From assembly GCA_027009095.1 (NCBI GenBank), contig JALVDG010000299.1:1-6930 (forward strand): a stretch of DNA of 6,930 nt. The letters run 5' to 3'. This document shows, in pieces, positions 1 through 6,573 of the stretch. A program made the position numbers and the translations under genes. This stretch comes from Thiotrichaceae bacterium (GTDB taxonomy: Bacteria > Pseudomonadota > Gammaproteobacteria > Thiotrichales > Thiotrichaceae). Numbering within the stretch: position 1 is the stretch's first letter; each line of letters begins with the position of its first letter. The notes below the pieces were generated by a model. That model was given only the letters and a program-made list of their open reading frames with translations. It was not told the origin of the DNA and searched no databases.

Positions 1-1
1 T

Positions 2-466
2 CCTTATTTACTCTCTGCCTTTATGATATCGGGAATGTACGCAGGTCTAGCAGGATCATTAATGGCAGTAACCGATCCCTTAGCAGGTGCAGAACGTATG
101 CAGTGGACAGCATCGGGTGAGGTCGTCTTAATGACAATATTAGGTGGCGCAGGAACATTAACAGGACCAATATTAGGCGCGGTTATTATCAAATATTTTG
201 AAAATATCTTCTCTGCTTTAAACGCGCAAGAGCTACACAGTATCTTTAGTTTTATGCCTAAATTTATGGAAAATATTTTTGTCTTTATTAGTAACCCCTT
301 TGTTGGAGATGGCTGGCATTTAATGCTAGGTGTTTTGTTTATGATTGTAGTTATTTTCCTTCCAGGTGGTGTATTAGAAGGATTAGGAAAAATAACAAAT
401 CTTTTCAAGCGTATGCTCGGTATAAAAACAGTCGATAAAATCACATCAGAAGGAGAATCGCTATGA
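2..466 (+). CDS. livM: Branched-chain amino acid ABC transporter permease LivM, C-terminal part (5' end outside window)
   Basis: This is the C-terminal 154 residues of a LivM-type inner-membrane permease. The frame is open from base 2, so the first internal Met at 23 is not the start. Visible are a membrane helix with AGLAGSL, the conserved cytoplasmic-loop and helix region [13 protein letters not shown] (about residues 53-65), which is typical of LivH/LivM permeases, and a last hydrophobic helix ([16 protein letters not shown]) ending in the family's usual Pro-Gly-Gly. LivM pairs with LivH to form the channel for leucine, isoleucine, valine or related amino acids, driven by LivG and LivF. 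The stop overlaps the livG start (ATGA), so the two are translationally coupled in one operon. Substrate is inferred from family only; amides, urea or other amino acids are possible for relatives, although the linked ATPases do not look like UrtD/UrtE. Confidence 0.9.
   Translation, partial: PYLLSAFMISGMYAGLAGSLMAVTDPLAGAERMQWTASGEVVLMTILGGAGTLTGPILGAVIIKYFENIFSALNAQELHSIFSFMPKFMENIFVFISNPFVGDGWHLMLGVLFMIVVIFLPGGVLEGLGKITNLFKRMLGIKTVDKITSEGESL
450..456 (+). promoter_or_regulatory. Shine-Dalgarno site of livG
   Basis: AAGGAGA lies 6 bases before the livG ATG at 463, inside the end of livM. It supports this start and reinitiation at the ATGA overlap. Confidence 0.75.
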
Positions 467-1227
467 GTTACCTCCTCGAAATTAAAGGTGTCAATAAAAC
501 CTTTGGTGGTCTACACGCACTTTCTGATGTTAATTTACAAATAGAAGAGGGCGAGACTCACGCGATTATCGGCCCTAATGGCGCAGGTAAATCGACACTT
601 TTAAATTGCTGTATCGGTCGGTTAATCCCTGATAATGGTTCGGTGACATTTAACGGTAAAAATATGATTGGTATGGCTCCACATGATATTAATCATGCGG
701 GTATGGTGCGAGTCTTTCAGACACCAGAAATCTTCCCTGATCTGACTATTCTTGAAAATATATTAATTCCCGCACTGGCAAAACGTGATGGAACATTTAC
801 ATTTAATCCCTTTAAAAAAATATCAGATCAACAGGATATTCATGATGAAGCGATGAGTATTTTGGCTGATTTTTCACTCGATAAAGTGTGTGACCATCCT
901 TCTAGTAGTATGTCGCGAGGTAATAAGCGTCGTCTTGAGCTAGCAATGGGCTTAATTCAACACCCTAGTTTATTACTATTGGATGAACCTACCGCAGGTA
1001 TGGCGCGTCATGATACCAATAACACCATCGAGCTTTTGAAAGAAATGAAGAAGAAGCACGGCACGACTAAAGTGATTATCGAACATGATATGCATGTGGT
1101 GTTTAGTTTGGCTGATCGAATTAGTGTATTAGCGCGAGGGCATATTATTGCAACAGGCACTCCCGATGAAATTCGCAATGATCCAAAAGTAAAAGAAGCG
1201 TACCTAGGGGAGTCTGAAGATGAGTAA
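463..1227 (+). CDS. livG: Branched-chain amino acid ABC transporter ATP-binding protein LivG
   Basis: A 254-aa cytoplasmic ATPase of the Liv/HAAT importer, of normal length for LivG. Walker A is GPNGAGKST (residues 37-45), the Q-loop is Q86 in VFQTPEIF, the signature is [13 protein letters not shown] (150-162), Walker B is LLLLDEP (170-176, catalytic Glu175), and the switch His is H208 in IEHDM. The signature has the SRG(D/N)KRRLE form of one LivG subgroup rather than the common SYGQQRRLE. A long insert between the Q-loop and the signature (about residues 88-145) and the C-terminal AYLGE end are typical of LivG. It should hydrolyse ATP together with LivF to power uptake through LivH and LivM. 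The start overlaps livM by 4 bases and its end overlaps livF by 8 bases. Confidence 0.93.
   Translation: MSYLLEIKGVNKTFGGLHALSDVNLQIEEGETHAIIGPNGAGKSTLLNCCIGRLIPDNGSVTFNGKNMIGMAPHDINHAGMVRVFQTPEIFPDLTILENILIPALAKRDGTFTFNPFKKISDQQDIHDEAMSILADFSLDKVCDHPSSSMSRGNKRRLELAMGLIQHPSLLLLDEPTAGMARHDTNNTIELLKEMKKKHGTTKVIIEHDMHVVFSLADRISVLARGHIIATGTPDEIRNDPKVKEAYLGESEDE
1206..1212 (+). promoter_or_regulatory. Shine-Dalgarno site that fixes the livF start
   Basis: AGGGGAG lies 7 bases before the ATG at 1220, within the last codons of livG. It supports the upstream start and hence the unusually long LivF N-terminus. Confidence 0.7.
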
Positions 1228-1993
1228 ATTATTAAAAGACGTAAAAGATAAAAAACAAGTCCCTGCAATCAAAAGCAAAGGATCAGCACCTGCCTTTTTT
1301 TCCTGTTGGGATTTGCACTCTTATTATGGTGAGAGCTACATTGTGCAAGGTATTAGCTTCGATATACGCGAAGGCGAAGTATTGGCATTGCTTGGTCGAA
1401 ATGGCGCAGGAAAAACATCGACGCTTCGCTCCATCGCCCGTATGGACGAGCCTCATATTACTCATGGTGAAATTTGGTTAGACCATAAACCTCTACATAC
1501 TATGCCTTCGCATGAAGCCGCTCAACATGGTGTATCACTTGTCCCTGAAGACCGTTGCATTATTCAAGGACTAACCGTAGAAGAAAACTTACAACTCGCA
1601 CAAATAGCGCCCCCTATAGGCTGGAGTCTTGAGCGCATCTACGAACATTTTCCACGATTAGCCGAACGTCGCACACAAATGGGGACAACCCTATCAGGTG
1701 GCGAGCAACAAATGTTGGCGGTAGCACGTGCCTTAGCCCGTGATATAAAATTACTATTATTAGATGAGCCTTATGAGGGTTTAGCTCCTGTAATTGTCCA
1801 AGAAATAGCGAGCATTATTGATAATATTAAAAAACAGGGTATTACTACGATTATTGTTGAGCAAAATGCCGTAGCGGCTTTACGTTTAGCCGATAGAGCG
1901 TTGATATTAGATACAGGAACGATTGTCTTTGATGGTACAGCGAAGGAAGTATTAGATAATGAGGAATTACGTCATGAGTATTTAGCAATTTAG
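1220..1993 (+). CDS. livF: Branched-chain amino acid ABC transporter ATP-binding protein LivF
   Basis: The second ATPase of the importer, 257 aa. Walker A is GRNGAGKTS (residues 59-67), followed by VPEDR with Glu110 at the Q-loop position and then LTVEENL. The signature is a canonical LSGGEQQ (158-164), Walker B is LLLLDEP (178-184, Glu183), and VEQN with Gln215 replaces the switch His, as is normal in LivF. LivF proteins usually begin close to the motif seen here as LHSYYGESYIV, so this one carries about 25 extra lysine-rich, apparently disordered residues. The strong Shine-Dalgarno and the 8-base overlap with livG argue that the extension is real. By memory, the stretches SYYGESYIVQGISF and APPIGWSLER resemble alphaproteobacterial LivF sequences, which hints at shared or transferred ancestry. 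It is the last gene of the operon and converges with thyA. Confidence 0.92.
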   Translation: MSKLLKDVKDKKQVPAIKSKGSAPAFFSCWDLHSYYGESYIVQGISFDIREGEVLALLGRNGAGKTSTLRSIARMDEPHITHGEIWLDHKPLHTMPSHEAAQHGVSLVPEDRCIIQGLTVEENLQLAQIAPPIGWSLERIYEHFPRLAERRTQMGTTLSGGEQQMLAVARALARDIKLLLLDEPYEGLAPVIVQEIASIIDNIKKQGITTIIVEQNAVAALRLADRALILDTGTIVFDGTAKEVLDNEELRHEYLAI

Positions 1994-2061
1994 ATCAGAT
2001 GCTATTTTTTCCTTCCATCCGATACGTTAGCAAGGCGAAATCAGAACTCTAGCTACAGAGA

Positions 2062-2856
2062 TTATACAGCAACTAAGCCTTTAATATGAGGATGGCTCTT
2101 ATAGTTAATTAACTCAAAATCTTCAATAGTAAAATCAAAGATTGAGTTGATGTTAGGATTTATTTTCATGGTGGGTAATGGGTAGGGTGTGCGACTGAGT
2201 TGTAACTCAGCTTGTTCCATATGATTAGAGTAGAGATGAGCATCACCTAAGGTATGTACAAAATCACCTGCTTCTAATCCCGTTACCTGTGCCACCATCA
2301 TAGTGAGTAGGGCGTATGATGCTATATTAAATGGCACACCTAAAAATATATCTGCACTGCGTTGGTAGAGCTGGCAAGATAGCTTTCCATCGGCAACGTA
2401 GAATTGAAAAAAAGCGTGGCAGGGTGGTAGTGCCATGTTTTCAATTTCAGCGACATTCCATGCGCTTACAATAATACGACGTGAATCTGGATTGTTTTTT
2501 ATCTGATTAATAACTTGTGAAATTTGATCGATATGTTCGCCATTAGGCGTAGGCCATGAGCGCCATTGATACCCATACACGGGACCTAAATTACCCTTTT
2601 CATCCGCCCATTCATCCCATATTCGTACACCATTTTCTTTTAGGTATTTGATATTGGTATCGCCTTTTAAAAACCACAATAGCTCATGGATAATTGAGTG
2701 CAAATGTAGTTTTTTGGTCGTAACAACAGGGAAGCCTTGGCTTAAATCGTAGCGAGATTGATAGCCAAAGACAGATTTTGTGCCTGTACCTGTGCGGTCT
2801 TCTTTTAGCGTGCCGTTTTCATATACATGGCGCATTAGATCAAGATATTGTTTCAT
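2062..2856 (-). CDS. thyA: Thymidylate synthase ThyA
   Basis: Converts dUMP to dTMP using methylenetetrahydrofolate as both carbon donor and reductant; cytoplasmic. At 264 aa it has the length of the E. coli enzyme as I recall it. Key residues are all present: the phosphate-binding Arg21 in DRTGTGT, the folate-side stretch IWDEWADE (79-86), Arg126-Arg127 in [12 protein letters not shown], nucleophile Cys146 in PPCHAFFQF, the dUMP contacts QRSAD (165-169) and Asn177 in [10 protein letters not shown], and HLYSNH (207-212). The start follows a weak purine-rich site (AGAGAAA about 11 bases upstream). It lies 51 bases after trpC on the same strand with no clear terminator between, so it may be co-transcribed with trpDC, an arrangement not explained by pathway. 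It converges with livF, with 68 bases between the stop codons. Confidence 0.97.
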   Translation of the reverse strand: MKQYLDLMRHVYENGTLKEDRTGTGTKSVFGYQSRYDLSQGFPVVTTKKLHLHSIIHELLWFLKGDTNIKYLKENGVRIWDEWADEKGNLGPVYGYQWRSWPTPNGEHIDQISQVINQIKNNPDSRRIIVSAWNVAEIENMALPPCHAFFQFYVADGKLSCQLYQRSADIFLGVPFNIASYALLTMMVAQVTGLEAGDFVHTLGDAHLYSNHMEQAELQLSRTPYPLPTMKINPNINSIFDFTIEDFELINYKSHPHIKGLVAV

Positions 2857-2907
2857 GGATAGCGATTTTCTCTATTTGTTTTTTTCCAGCATTAAATTAA
2901 GCCTTGC

Positions 2908-3711
2908 TTATGTGAAAAAGAGCTTACGCAATTCTGATCCTGGGTCTTTTACACGCATAAATGCTTCCCCCACTAAAAAGGCATTAATATTATTCTCACG
3001 CATTTTTGCGACATCGTTAGCAGTATGAATACCGCTTTCTGTTACAACAATTCTATCTTCTGGAATAAATTCGAGTAAATTGATACTAGTATCTAAGCTG
3101 GTTTCAAAGGTGCGAAGATTACGATTGTTAATTCCTACTAATGTTGCTCCAAGCGGTAAGGAGCGGAGTAGTTCTTCTTTGTCGTGTACTTCAATTAACA
3201 CATCCATGCCTAGCTCGCGTGCTAAGGTGTAGAGGCTTTGTAGGCTTTTATCATCTAAAATAGAGACAATCAGCAAAATACAGTCTGCTCCTATTGCTCT
3301 GGCTTCGTAAACTTGATAAGGCTCTAAAATAAAATCTTTACGGATAACAGGCAGTTTGCAAGCGGATCGGGCTTCTTGCAAATAAGCTTCTGAGCCTTGG
3401 AAAAAATCTTTATCAGTGAGTACCGAGAGGCAACTTGCACCTGCTTTTTCGTAGCTAATAGCTATTTCAGCAGGGTTAAAATTCTCGCGCATTACCCCTT
3501 TACTTGGCGATGCTTTTTTTATTTCAGAAATAACCGCTGAGTTGCCTTTTGCAAGATTATCTTGCATAGAACCAACAAAAGGACGTACTGGTGATGCGTT
3601 TGGGATATCTTCTTTTAGCTGTTCAATGCTTTTTATTGCTTTGCGTTCAGCTATTTCTTCGTATTTGCGTTTAACAATTTTTTTGAGAATATCTGGAGTA
3701 TTGTCGCTCAT
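2908..3711 (-). CDS. trpC: Indole-3-glycerol phosphate synthase TrpC
   Basis: Catalyses ring closure and decarboxylation of CdRP to indole-3-glycerol phosphate, the fourth committed step of tryptophan synthesis. It is a 267-aa single-domain (beta/alpha)8 barrel, not the TrpC-TrpF fusion of enterics. Catalytic residues are visible by alignment to the known family: Glu63 and Lys65 in [11 protein letters not shown], Lys125 in VIRKDFI, Glu174 in LIEVHD, Asn195 in GINNRNL, and Glu225-Ser226 in TESGI. The phosphate-binding end is LVGEAFM (246-252). It starts 40 bases after trpD on the same strand, so the two form a trpDC unit. The Shine-Dalgarno is poor (an AAGAAA about 8 bases upstream), and the start was chosen by family length. 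Confidence 0.96.
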   Translation of the reverse strand: MSDNTPDILKKIVKRKYEEIAERKAIKSIEQLKEDIPNASPVRPFVGSMQDNLAKGNSAVISEIKKASPSKGVMRENFNPAEIAISYEKAGASCLSVLTDKDFFQGSEAYLQEARSACKLPVIRKDFILEPYQVYEARAIGADCILLIVSILDDKSLQSLYTLARELGMDVLIEVHDKEELLRSLPLGATLVGINNRNLRTFETSLDTSINLLEFIPEDRIVVTESGIHTANDVAKMRENNINAFLVGEAFMRVKDPGSELRKLFFT

Positions 3712-3751
3712 AGGTGATTTCTTATTTTGATAGATTGTTGATGTAATAGTA

Positions 3752-4768
3752 TTAATTGGTTTTTTCGGCTAATGCGACTAACTTTTTATTTGCCTCGCCT
3801 GATGCCATGATCTCTAAGGCTTTTTTAATACCTGCTTGATGAGATTCTGCCAAGCCTGCAACATAAATTGCCGCACCTGCATTGAGTGCAACAATATCGC
3901 GTGCAGTGCTTTCTTTATTGGCAAATACATCTTGTATCATTGCTAAACTTTCTGTGGCATCAGCAACGCGGACATTATCTAAGGATTGGGTTTTTAAGCC
4001 AAAATCTTCAGGCGTGATAGTGTACTCAGTGACTTTACCCTCTTTAAGTTCAGCAACAAATGTTGGTGCAGCAATACTGATTTCGTCTAAGCCATCTTCT
4101 GCATTTACGACCATCACATGATGATTACCTAGTTTTTGTAACACATCCGCTAAAGGTCTTACCCATTCTCTAGCATAGACTCCCAGTAGTAAATTCGGTG
4201 CGCCAGCAGGGTTAGTGAGAGGGCCAAGTAAGTTAAATATAGTCCGAACCCCCATTTCTTTGCGTGGACCAATTGCATGTTTCATGGCGCTGTGATGCAT
4301 TTGTGCAAACATAAAGCCAACCCCTAGCTCTTCGACACAAGTTTTAATGGTTTCTGGAGAGGCAGATAAATTGACTCCTGCTGCCTCTAGAACATCCGCA
4401 GCACCTGATTTACTCGAAATTGAGCGATTACCATGTTTAGCAACATGCCCACCTGCGGCAGCAACGATAAAACAACTCGCTGTAGAGATATTAAAAGTGC
4501 TACTACCGTCGCCCCCTGTACCAACAATATCGACAAGATAATCTGCCTGAATATCCACAGGCGTTGCTAAAGAGCGCATAACCGCTGCGGCAGAGGTGAT
4601 TTCATCAACAGTTTCGCCTTTCATGCGTAGACCTATTAAAAAACCACCTATCTGAGCAGGTGTTGCCTGACCTGTCATAATAAGTTGCATTATATCGGTC
4701 ATTTCTTCAGCACTAAGGTTTTCTTTTTCAATTACTTTTTGAATGGCAGTTTGTATATTCATAGACAT
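3752..4768 (-). CDS. trpD: Anthranilate phosphoribosyltransferase TrpD
   Basis: Transfers phosphoribose from PRPP to anthranilate, the second step of tryptophan synthesis. It is 338 aa, the normal size of a stand-alone TrpD without a fused TrpG glutaminase. It has the small helical N-domain with [12 protein letters not shown] (42-53), the PRPP-binding GTGGD (83-87), NISTAS (93-98), KHGNRS (111-116), anthranilate-side [13 protein letters not shown] (167-179) and GPLTNPA (182-188). No Shine-Dalgarno precedes the ATG at 4768; the six bases before it are pyrimidine-rich or mixed. A second in-frame ATG two codons later (MNIQ) is an alternative start. A 7-codon ORF with AAGGAG ends 4 bases upstream and may provide coupled translation. 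No trpG is found next to it, and there is no run of Trp codons that would suggest attenuation. Confidence 0.96.
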   Translation of the reverse strand: MSMNIQTAIQKVIEKENLSAEEMTDIMQLIMTGQATPAQIGGFLIGLRMKGETVDEITSAAAVMRSLATPVDIQADYLVDIVGTGGDGSSTFNISTASCFIVAAAGGHVAKHGNRSISSKSGAADVLEAAGVNLSASPETIKTCVEELGVGFMFAQMHHSAMKHAIGPRKEMGVRTIFNLLGPLTNPAGAPNLLLGVYAREWVRPLADVLQKLGNHHVMVVNAEDGLDEISIAAPTFVAELKEGKVTEYTITPEDFGLKTQSLDNVRVADATESLAMIQDVFANKESTARDIVALNAGAAIYVAGLAESHQAGIKKALEIMASGEANKKLVALAEKTN

Positions 4769-4772
4769 AAGC

Positions 4773-4796
4773 TTAGGGGATGTTTGAGAAAGTCAT
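4773..4796 (-). other. Mini-ORF of 7 codons just before trpD (possible coupling leader)
   Basis: On the minus strand, an ATG at 4796 opens a 7-residue ORF (MTFSNIP) that stops 4 bases before the trpD ATG. AAGGAG (4809-4814) lies 12 bases upstream of this ATG and is the only good Shine-Dalgarno before trpD. The spacing is longer than ideal. The peptide contains no tryptophan, so it is not a classical attenuation leader. If translated, it would deliver ribosomes to the trpD start. This is an inference from layout only and could be chance. Confidence 0.3.
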
Positions 4797-4830
4797 TTTG
4801 AGTTGGCGCTCCTTAAAACATAACAAATTA

Positions 4831-4915
4831 TTGTTTTGGATATTCAAAGCGCTACGCAGAGTCATAGTAGGACTATGTAAGCGAAGTAGCAACATGGAAT
4901 ATCGGAAAAAAACAA
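4831..4915. repeat. Imperfect long inverted repeat (hairpin-forming intergenic element)
   Basis: Two arms of about 37 and 43 bases surround a 5-base loop (TAGGA, 4868-4872). Matching blocks, from outside in, are TTGTTTT (4831-4837) with AAAACAA (4909-4915), GATATTC (4839-4845) with GAATATC (4897-4903), GCTAC (4851-4855) with GTAGC (4886-4890), and CATAG (4863-4867) with CTATG (4873-4877). Weaker complementarity seems to continue out to about 4815 and 4935. It fills most of the divergent region between trpD and the 227-aa gene. It resembles a dispersed palindromic repeat or a decayed miniature transposon. I see no clear target duplication and no second copy in this window, so its mobility is unproven. 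The open frame that crosses it is judged non-coding. Confidence 0.6.
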
Positions 4916-4993
4916 GGAACAAAATGTTAGATTTATGGTGTCTACCTGCTTCTATGTTAGCATGATGTACTTTATTTTCAGTAGGCGAATACC

Positions 4994-5677
4994 ATGTTTT
5001 TTAAGCCAAGCGATTATCCTGGTTCATATGAGCGTCATTTATACCGTAAGGTTGATAATCCTTTATTTGCGGATAGACCAGAATTAACGGATGACACCTT
5101 AGAAGAAGCACAACGTAAAGATCATGAAGCTATTGTACAATTTATGACAATGTTTCAAGAAACCTTAGAAAAAACAGTTGCTTTAAAAGGAACAGAAGAA
5201 AGCGATGTGGTACTGGAATTAAAAGATCGTTTAGATAAATTATACGAGCAAGCCTCTGCTGTTGGTGACGATCAAACTAAAATACGCGAAGCAATTATTA
5301 AATTATTGCAACTTATTATGGCTTCTGTGCGTAAAGGAGCAGGGGATGACACTCATGCGCATCAGGAATTAGATCAAGAGGAAGAGGCGCGTAAAGCTCA
5401 TTTTGCTTTATTGGAGTCCTCTATCGTCGCTGATCTTCTTAACCCTGAATCACCTATCGCAGAAGATGAATTAGTACCAGTGTTACTGAGCGCAGACAAA
5501 GATGAACTGGCTTTAGTTGTGCAACTATTTGATGAAGAACAGATAAAAAAAGTGATAGAGGAGAGTGCCAAGTTAGTTTCAAAACTAGAAGCTGAGGGTG
5601 TGGATACAACAATGGCATCTGAAAATGCTATTTTTATACAGGGGTATTTGGAGTTTTTACAGATGGAAAATAGTTAA
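4994..5677 (+). CDS. Unrecognised acidic helical protein, 227 aa
   Basis: I do not recognise a named family. The protein is strongly acidic and predicted largely helical, with no signal peptide and no membrane segment, so it is probably cytoplasmic. It contains neither Cys nor Trp. The N-terminus (FFKPSDYPGSYERHLYRKV) is rich in aromatic and charged residues and looks like a conserved tract. A charged heptad-like region runs about residues 35-110, followed by an acidic linker (HAHQELDQEEEARKAHF, 121-137) and a second helical part with LLNPESPIAEDELVPVLLSADKDE (148-171). Codon use matches the neighbours, and the length and composition argue for a real gene. The start follows a modest purine-rich site (AGTAGGCGA, ending 5 bases before the ATG). 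It is divergent from trpD, and the 59-aa gene follows it by 20 bases, so those two may be co-transcribed. Function unknown. Confidence 0.8.
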   Translation: MFFKPSDYPGSYERHLYRKVDNPLFADRPELTDDTLEEAQRKDHEAIVQFMTMFQETLEKTVALKGTEESDVVLELKDRLDKLYEQASAVGDDQTKIREAIIKLLQLIMASVRKGAGDDTHAHQELDQEEEARKAHFALLESSIVADLLNPESPIAEDELVPVLLSADKDELALVVQLFDEEQIKKVIEESAKLVSKLEAEGVDTTMASENAIFIQGYLEFLQMENS

Positions 5678-5697
5678 GTCCCAATGAGTAATAACCT

Positions 5698-5877
5698 ATG
5701 AATAAACAATTAATAATGCGTATGGCAATATTATCACCACTGCTTTTCCTTCTTTCTTCTGCTGAGGATAATGAAGAAGGCTTTACTGAGGTGATAACGC
5801 CATTGCGCTGTACGATTCCTGGTAAAATTTATATAACGGCTGAAACTAAAAGTATTCTAGATAAATATAAGCAGTAG
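5698..5877 (+). CDS. Small putative exported protein, 59 aa
   Basis: An ATG at 5698 opens a 59-codon frame ending with TAG at 5875-5877. The N-terminus has a basic start (MNKQLIMRM), a hydrophobic core (AILSPLLFLLSSA, residues 10-22) and then an abrupt acidic segment (EDNEEG). This is a signal-peptide pattern with likely cleavage after SSA at about residue 22. The predicted mature part is about 37 residues with a single Cys (38) in TPLRCTIPGKIYIT. The lone Cys is not in a lipobox position. A GAG about 10 bases upstream is a weak ribosome site; Met7 and Met9 are alternative starts. It lies 20 bases after the 227-aa gene on the same strand. I recognise no family. The length is short enough that chance is possible, but the signal-like N-terminus favours a real gene. 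Confidence 0.5.
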   Translation: MNKQLIMRMAILSPLLFLLSSAEDNEEGFTEVITPLRCTIPGKIYITAETKSILDKYKQ

Positions 5878-5895
5878 CATTTTTTCAGCGCCATT

Positions 5896-6330
5896 CTAAT
5901 CCACAGGAACAAAATCAAGAATTGCACTAAGCTGCTCTTCAGTAAAAAGCTTTTCAACAAGAGGGAATAGCTCCTCATCTTCTACTTTTGTATGGTTTTT
6001 GAGTACTGTTGCGAAGTCGTATAAGTCTTTTTTAGCTGTTGATAACTCTATGCGATCAACCAGTAGGCGTAAAAAGCCATGTTCTTTTAATAGCATAGGT
6101 GCGCTTCCTATATGCTCTCTATATTCTTTATACAAAGGGGCAAAAATAGTTCTTTCTTCATGCTGAAAATGTAGCTCTAGCTCATCTTCATAGTATTTTC
6201 TAATGGTTTCAATACCTGCAAGTAACTCTTTTTTATCATCACTTTCAGATATTTTTAGTATTTTATCTGCAAACTCTAGAGAATCTTTATGCTCGATGCT
6301 TAGTTTTTTAAGCTGTTCTAAGTTGCTCAT
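5896..6330 (-). CDS. Hemerythrin HHE domain protein (non-haem di-iron)
   Basis: A 144-aa single-domain four-helix-bundle protein of the hemerythrin/HHE cation-binding family. Likely iron ligands are His14 (IEHKDSL), His54 and Glu58 (HFQHEERTIF), His84 (KEHGFL), and His113 and Glu117 (NHTKVEDEELFP). The paired H-x-x-x-E motifs with the downstream LFP are diagnostic. There is no signal peptide or fused sensor domain, so it is a free cytoplasmic protein. Bacterial relatives bind O2 or NO, or help in iron and oxidative-stress handling; which applies here cannot be told. The start is well supported by AAAGGAA about 5 bases upstream. It converges with the 59-aa gene with 18 bases between stops, and is divergent from leuS across the region that holds the miniature element. 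Confidence 0.9.
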   Translation of the reverse strand: MSNLEQLKKLSIEHKDSLEFADKILKISESDDKKELLAGIETIRKYYEDELELHFQHEERTIFAPLYKEYREHIGSAPMLLKEHGFLRLLVDRIELSTAKKDLYDFATVLKNHTKVEDEELFPLVEKLFTEEQLSAILDFVPVD

Positions 6331-6384
6331 TATTTCCTTTTACTAACATGATTGAGGGATATGCGAGAGGATATAATAATACAG

Positions 6385-6392
6385 CATCAAAA
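6385..6392. repeat. Left 8-bp flanking direct repeat (target-site duplication)
   Basis: CATCAAAA directly abuts the left end of the element starting at 6393 and is identical to 6535-6542 at the right end. A third CATCAAAA occurs at 6576-6583, away from the element, probably by chance in AT-rich sequence. Confidence 0.7.
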
Positions 6393-6534
6393 GTAACTAC
6401 TCAGTACAATCAGTAACTGCTTAGATTGCGCTCTATTTTGATCGAGTTCAAGGTAAAAGGGCGGAGTTTATCAGTATAAATGAGCACTTTTAACGTAGAA
6501 ATCGGGCAAAATAGAGTTCAAGCTGAGTAGTTAC
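6393..6534. mobile_element. 142-bp miniature inverted-repeat transposable element, IS66-like ends
   Basis: The element is bounded by perfect 12-bp terminal inverted repeats, GTAACTACTCAG (6393-6404) and CTGAGTAGTTAC (6523-6534), and flanked by the perfect 8-bp direct repeat CATCAAAA on both sides. Ends starting GTAA together with an 8-bp target duplication are the hallmark of IS66-family insertion sequences (established knowledge), so a non-autonomous IS66-derived element moved by a transposase elsewhere in the genome is inferred. Further internal pairs are CTCTATTTTG (6431-6440) with CAAAATAGAG (6507-6516) and TTTAT (6467-6471) with ATAAA (6476-6480), so the single strand could fold almost end to end. 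There is no coding potential. It sits between the hemerythrin gene and leuS. Confidence 0.75.
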
Positions 6535-6542
6535 CATCAAAA
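6535..6542. repeat. Right 8-bp flanking direct repeat (target-site duplication)
   Basis: CATCAAAA directly follows the right terminal repeat and matches 6385-6392 exactly. Confidence 0.7.
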
Positions 6543-6573
6543 CAACTATGATTGACTACTATTTTCTAAATAA

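Noticed and set aside
1008..1268. Antisense open frames opposite livG, livF, trpC, trpD and thyA
   Set aside because: They lie opposite well-supported conserved proteins and show no domain or ribosome site of their own.
1983..2010. Possible terminator after livF: TAGCA (1983-1987) and TGCTA (2000-2004) followed by six T
   Set aside because: The stem is only 5 bp, includes livF codons and has a 12-base loop; too weak to call although a terminator is expected here. A CTCT/AGAG pair at about 2047-2060 on the thyA side is weaker still.
4817..4847. Minus-strand promoter for trpD: TTGAAT (4842-4847) and TATGTT (4817-4822)
   Set aside because: Each box matches consensus at 4 of 6 positions and the spacer is 19 bases; not better than background.
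4780..4965. A 61-codon open frame on the + strand across the palindromic repeat
   Set aside because: It is built almost entirely from the inverted repeat, has no ribosome site and has an unnatural composition; best read as non-coding repeat.
5878..5895. T-run between the convergent 59-aa and hemerythrin genes
   Set aside because: No GC-rich stem precedes the T-run on either strand, so it does not qualify as an intrinsic terminator.
6352..6377. TATAAT (6372-6377) with TTGAGG (6352-6357) as a promoter towards leuS
   Set aside because: Spacing is only 14 bases, and any transcript would have to pass the hairpin-rich element; a perfect TATAAT is expected by chance in such AT-rich sequence.
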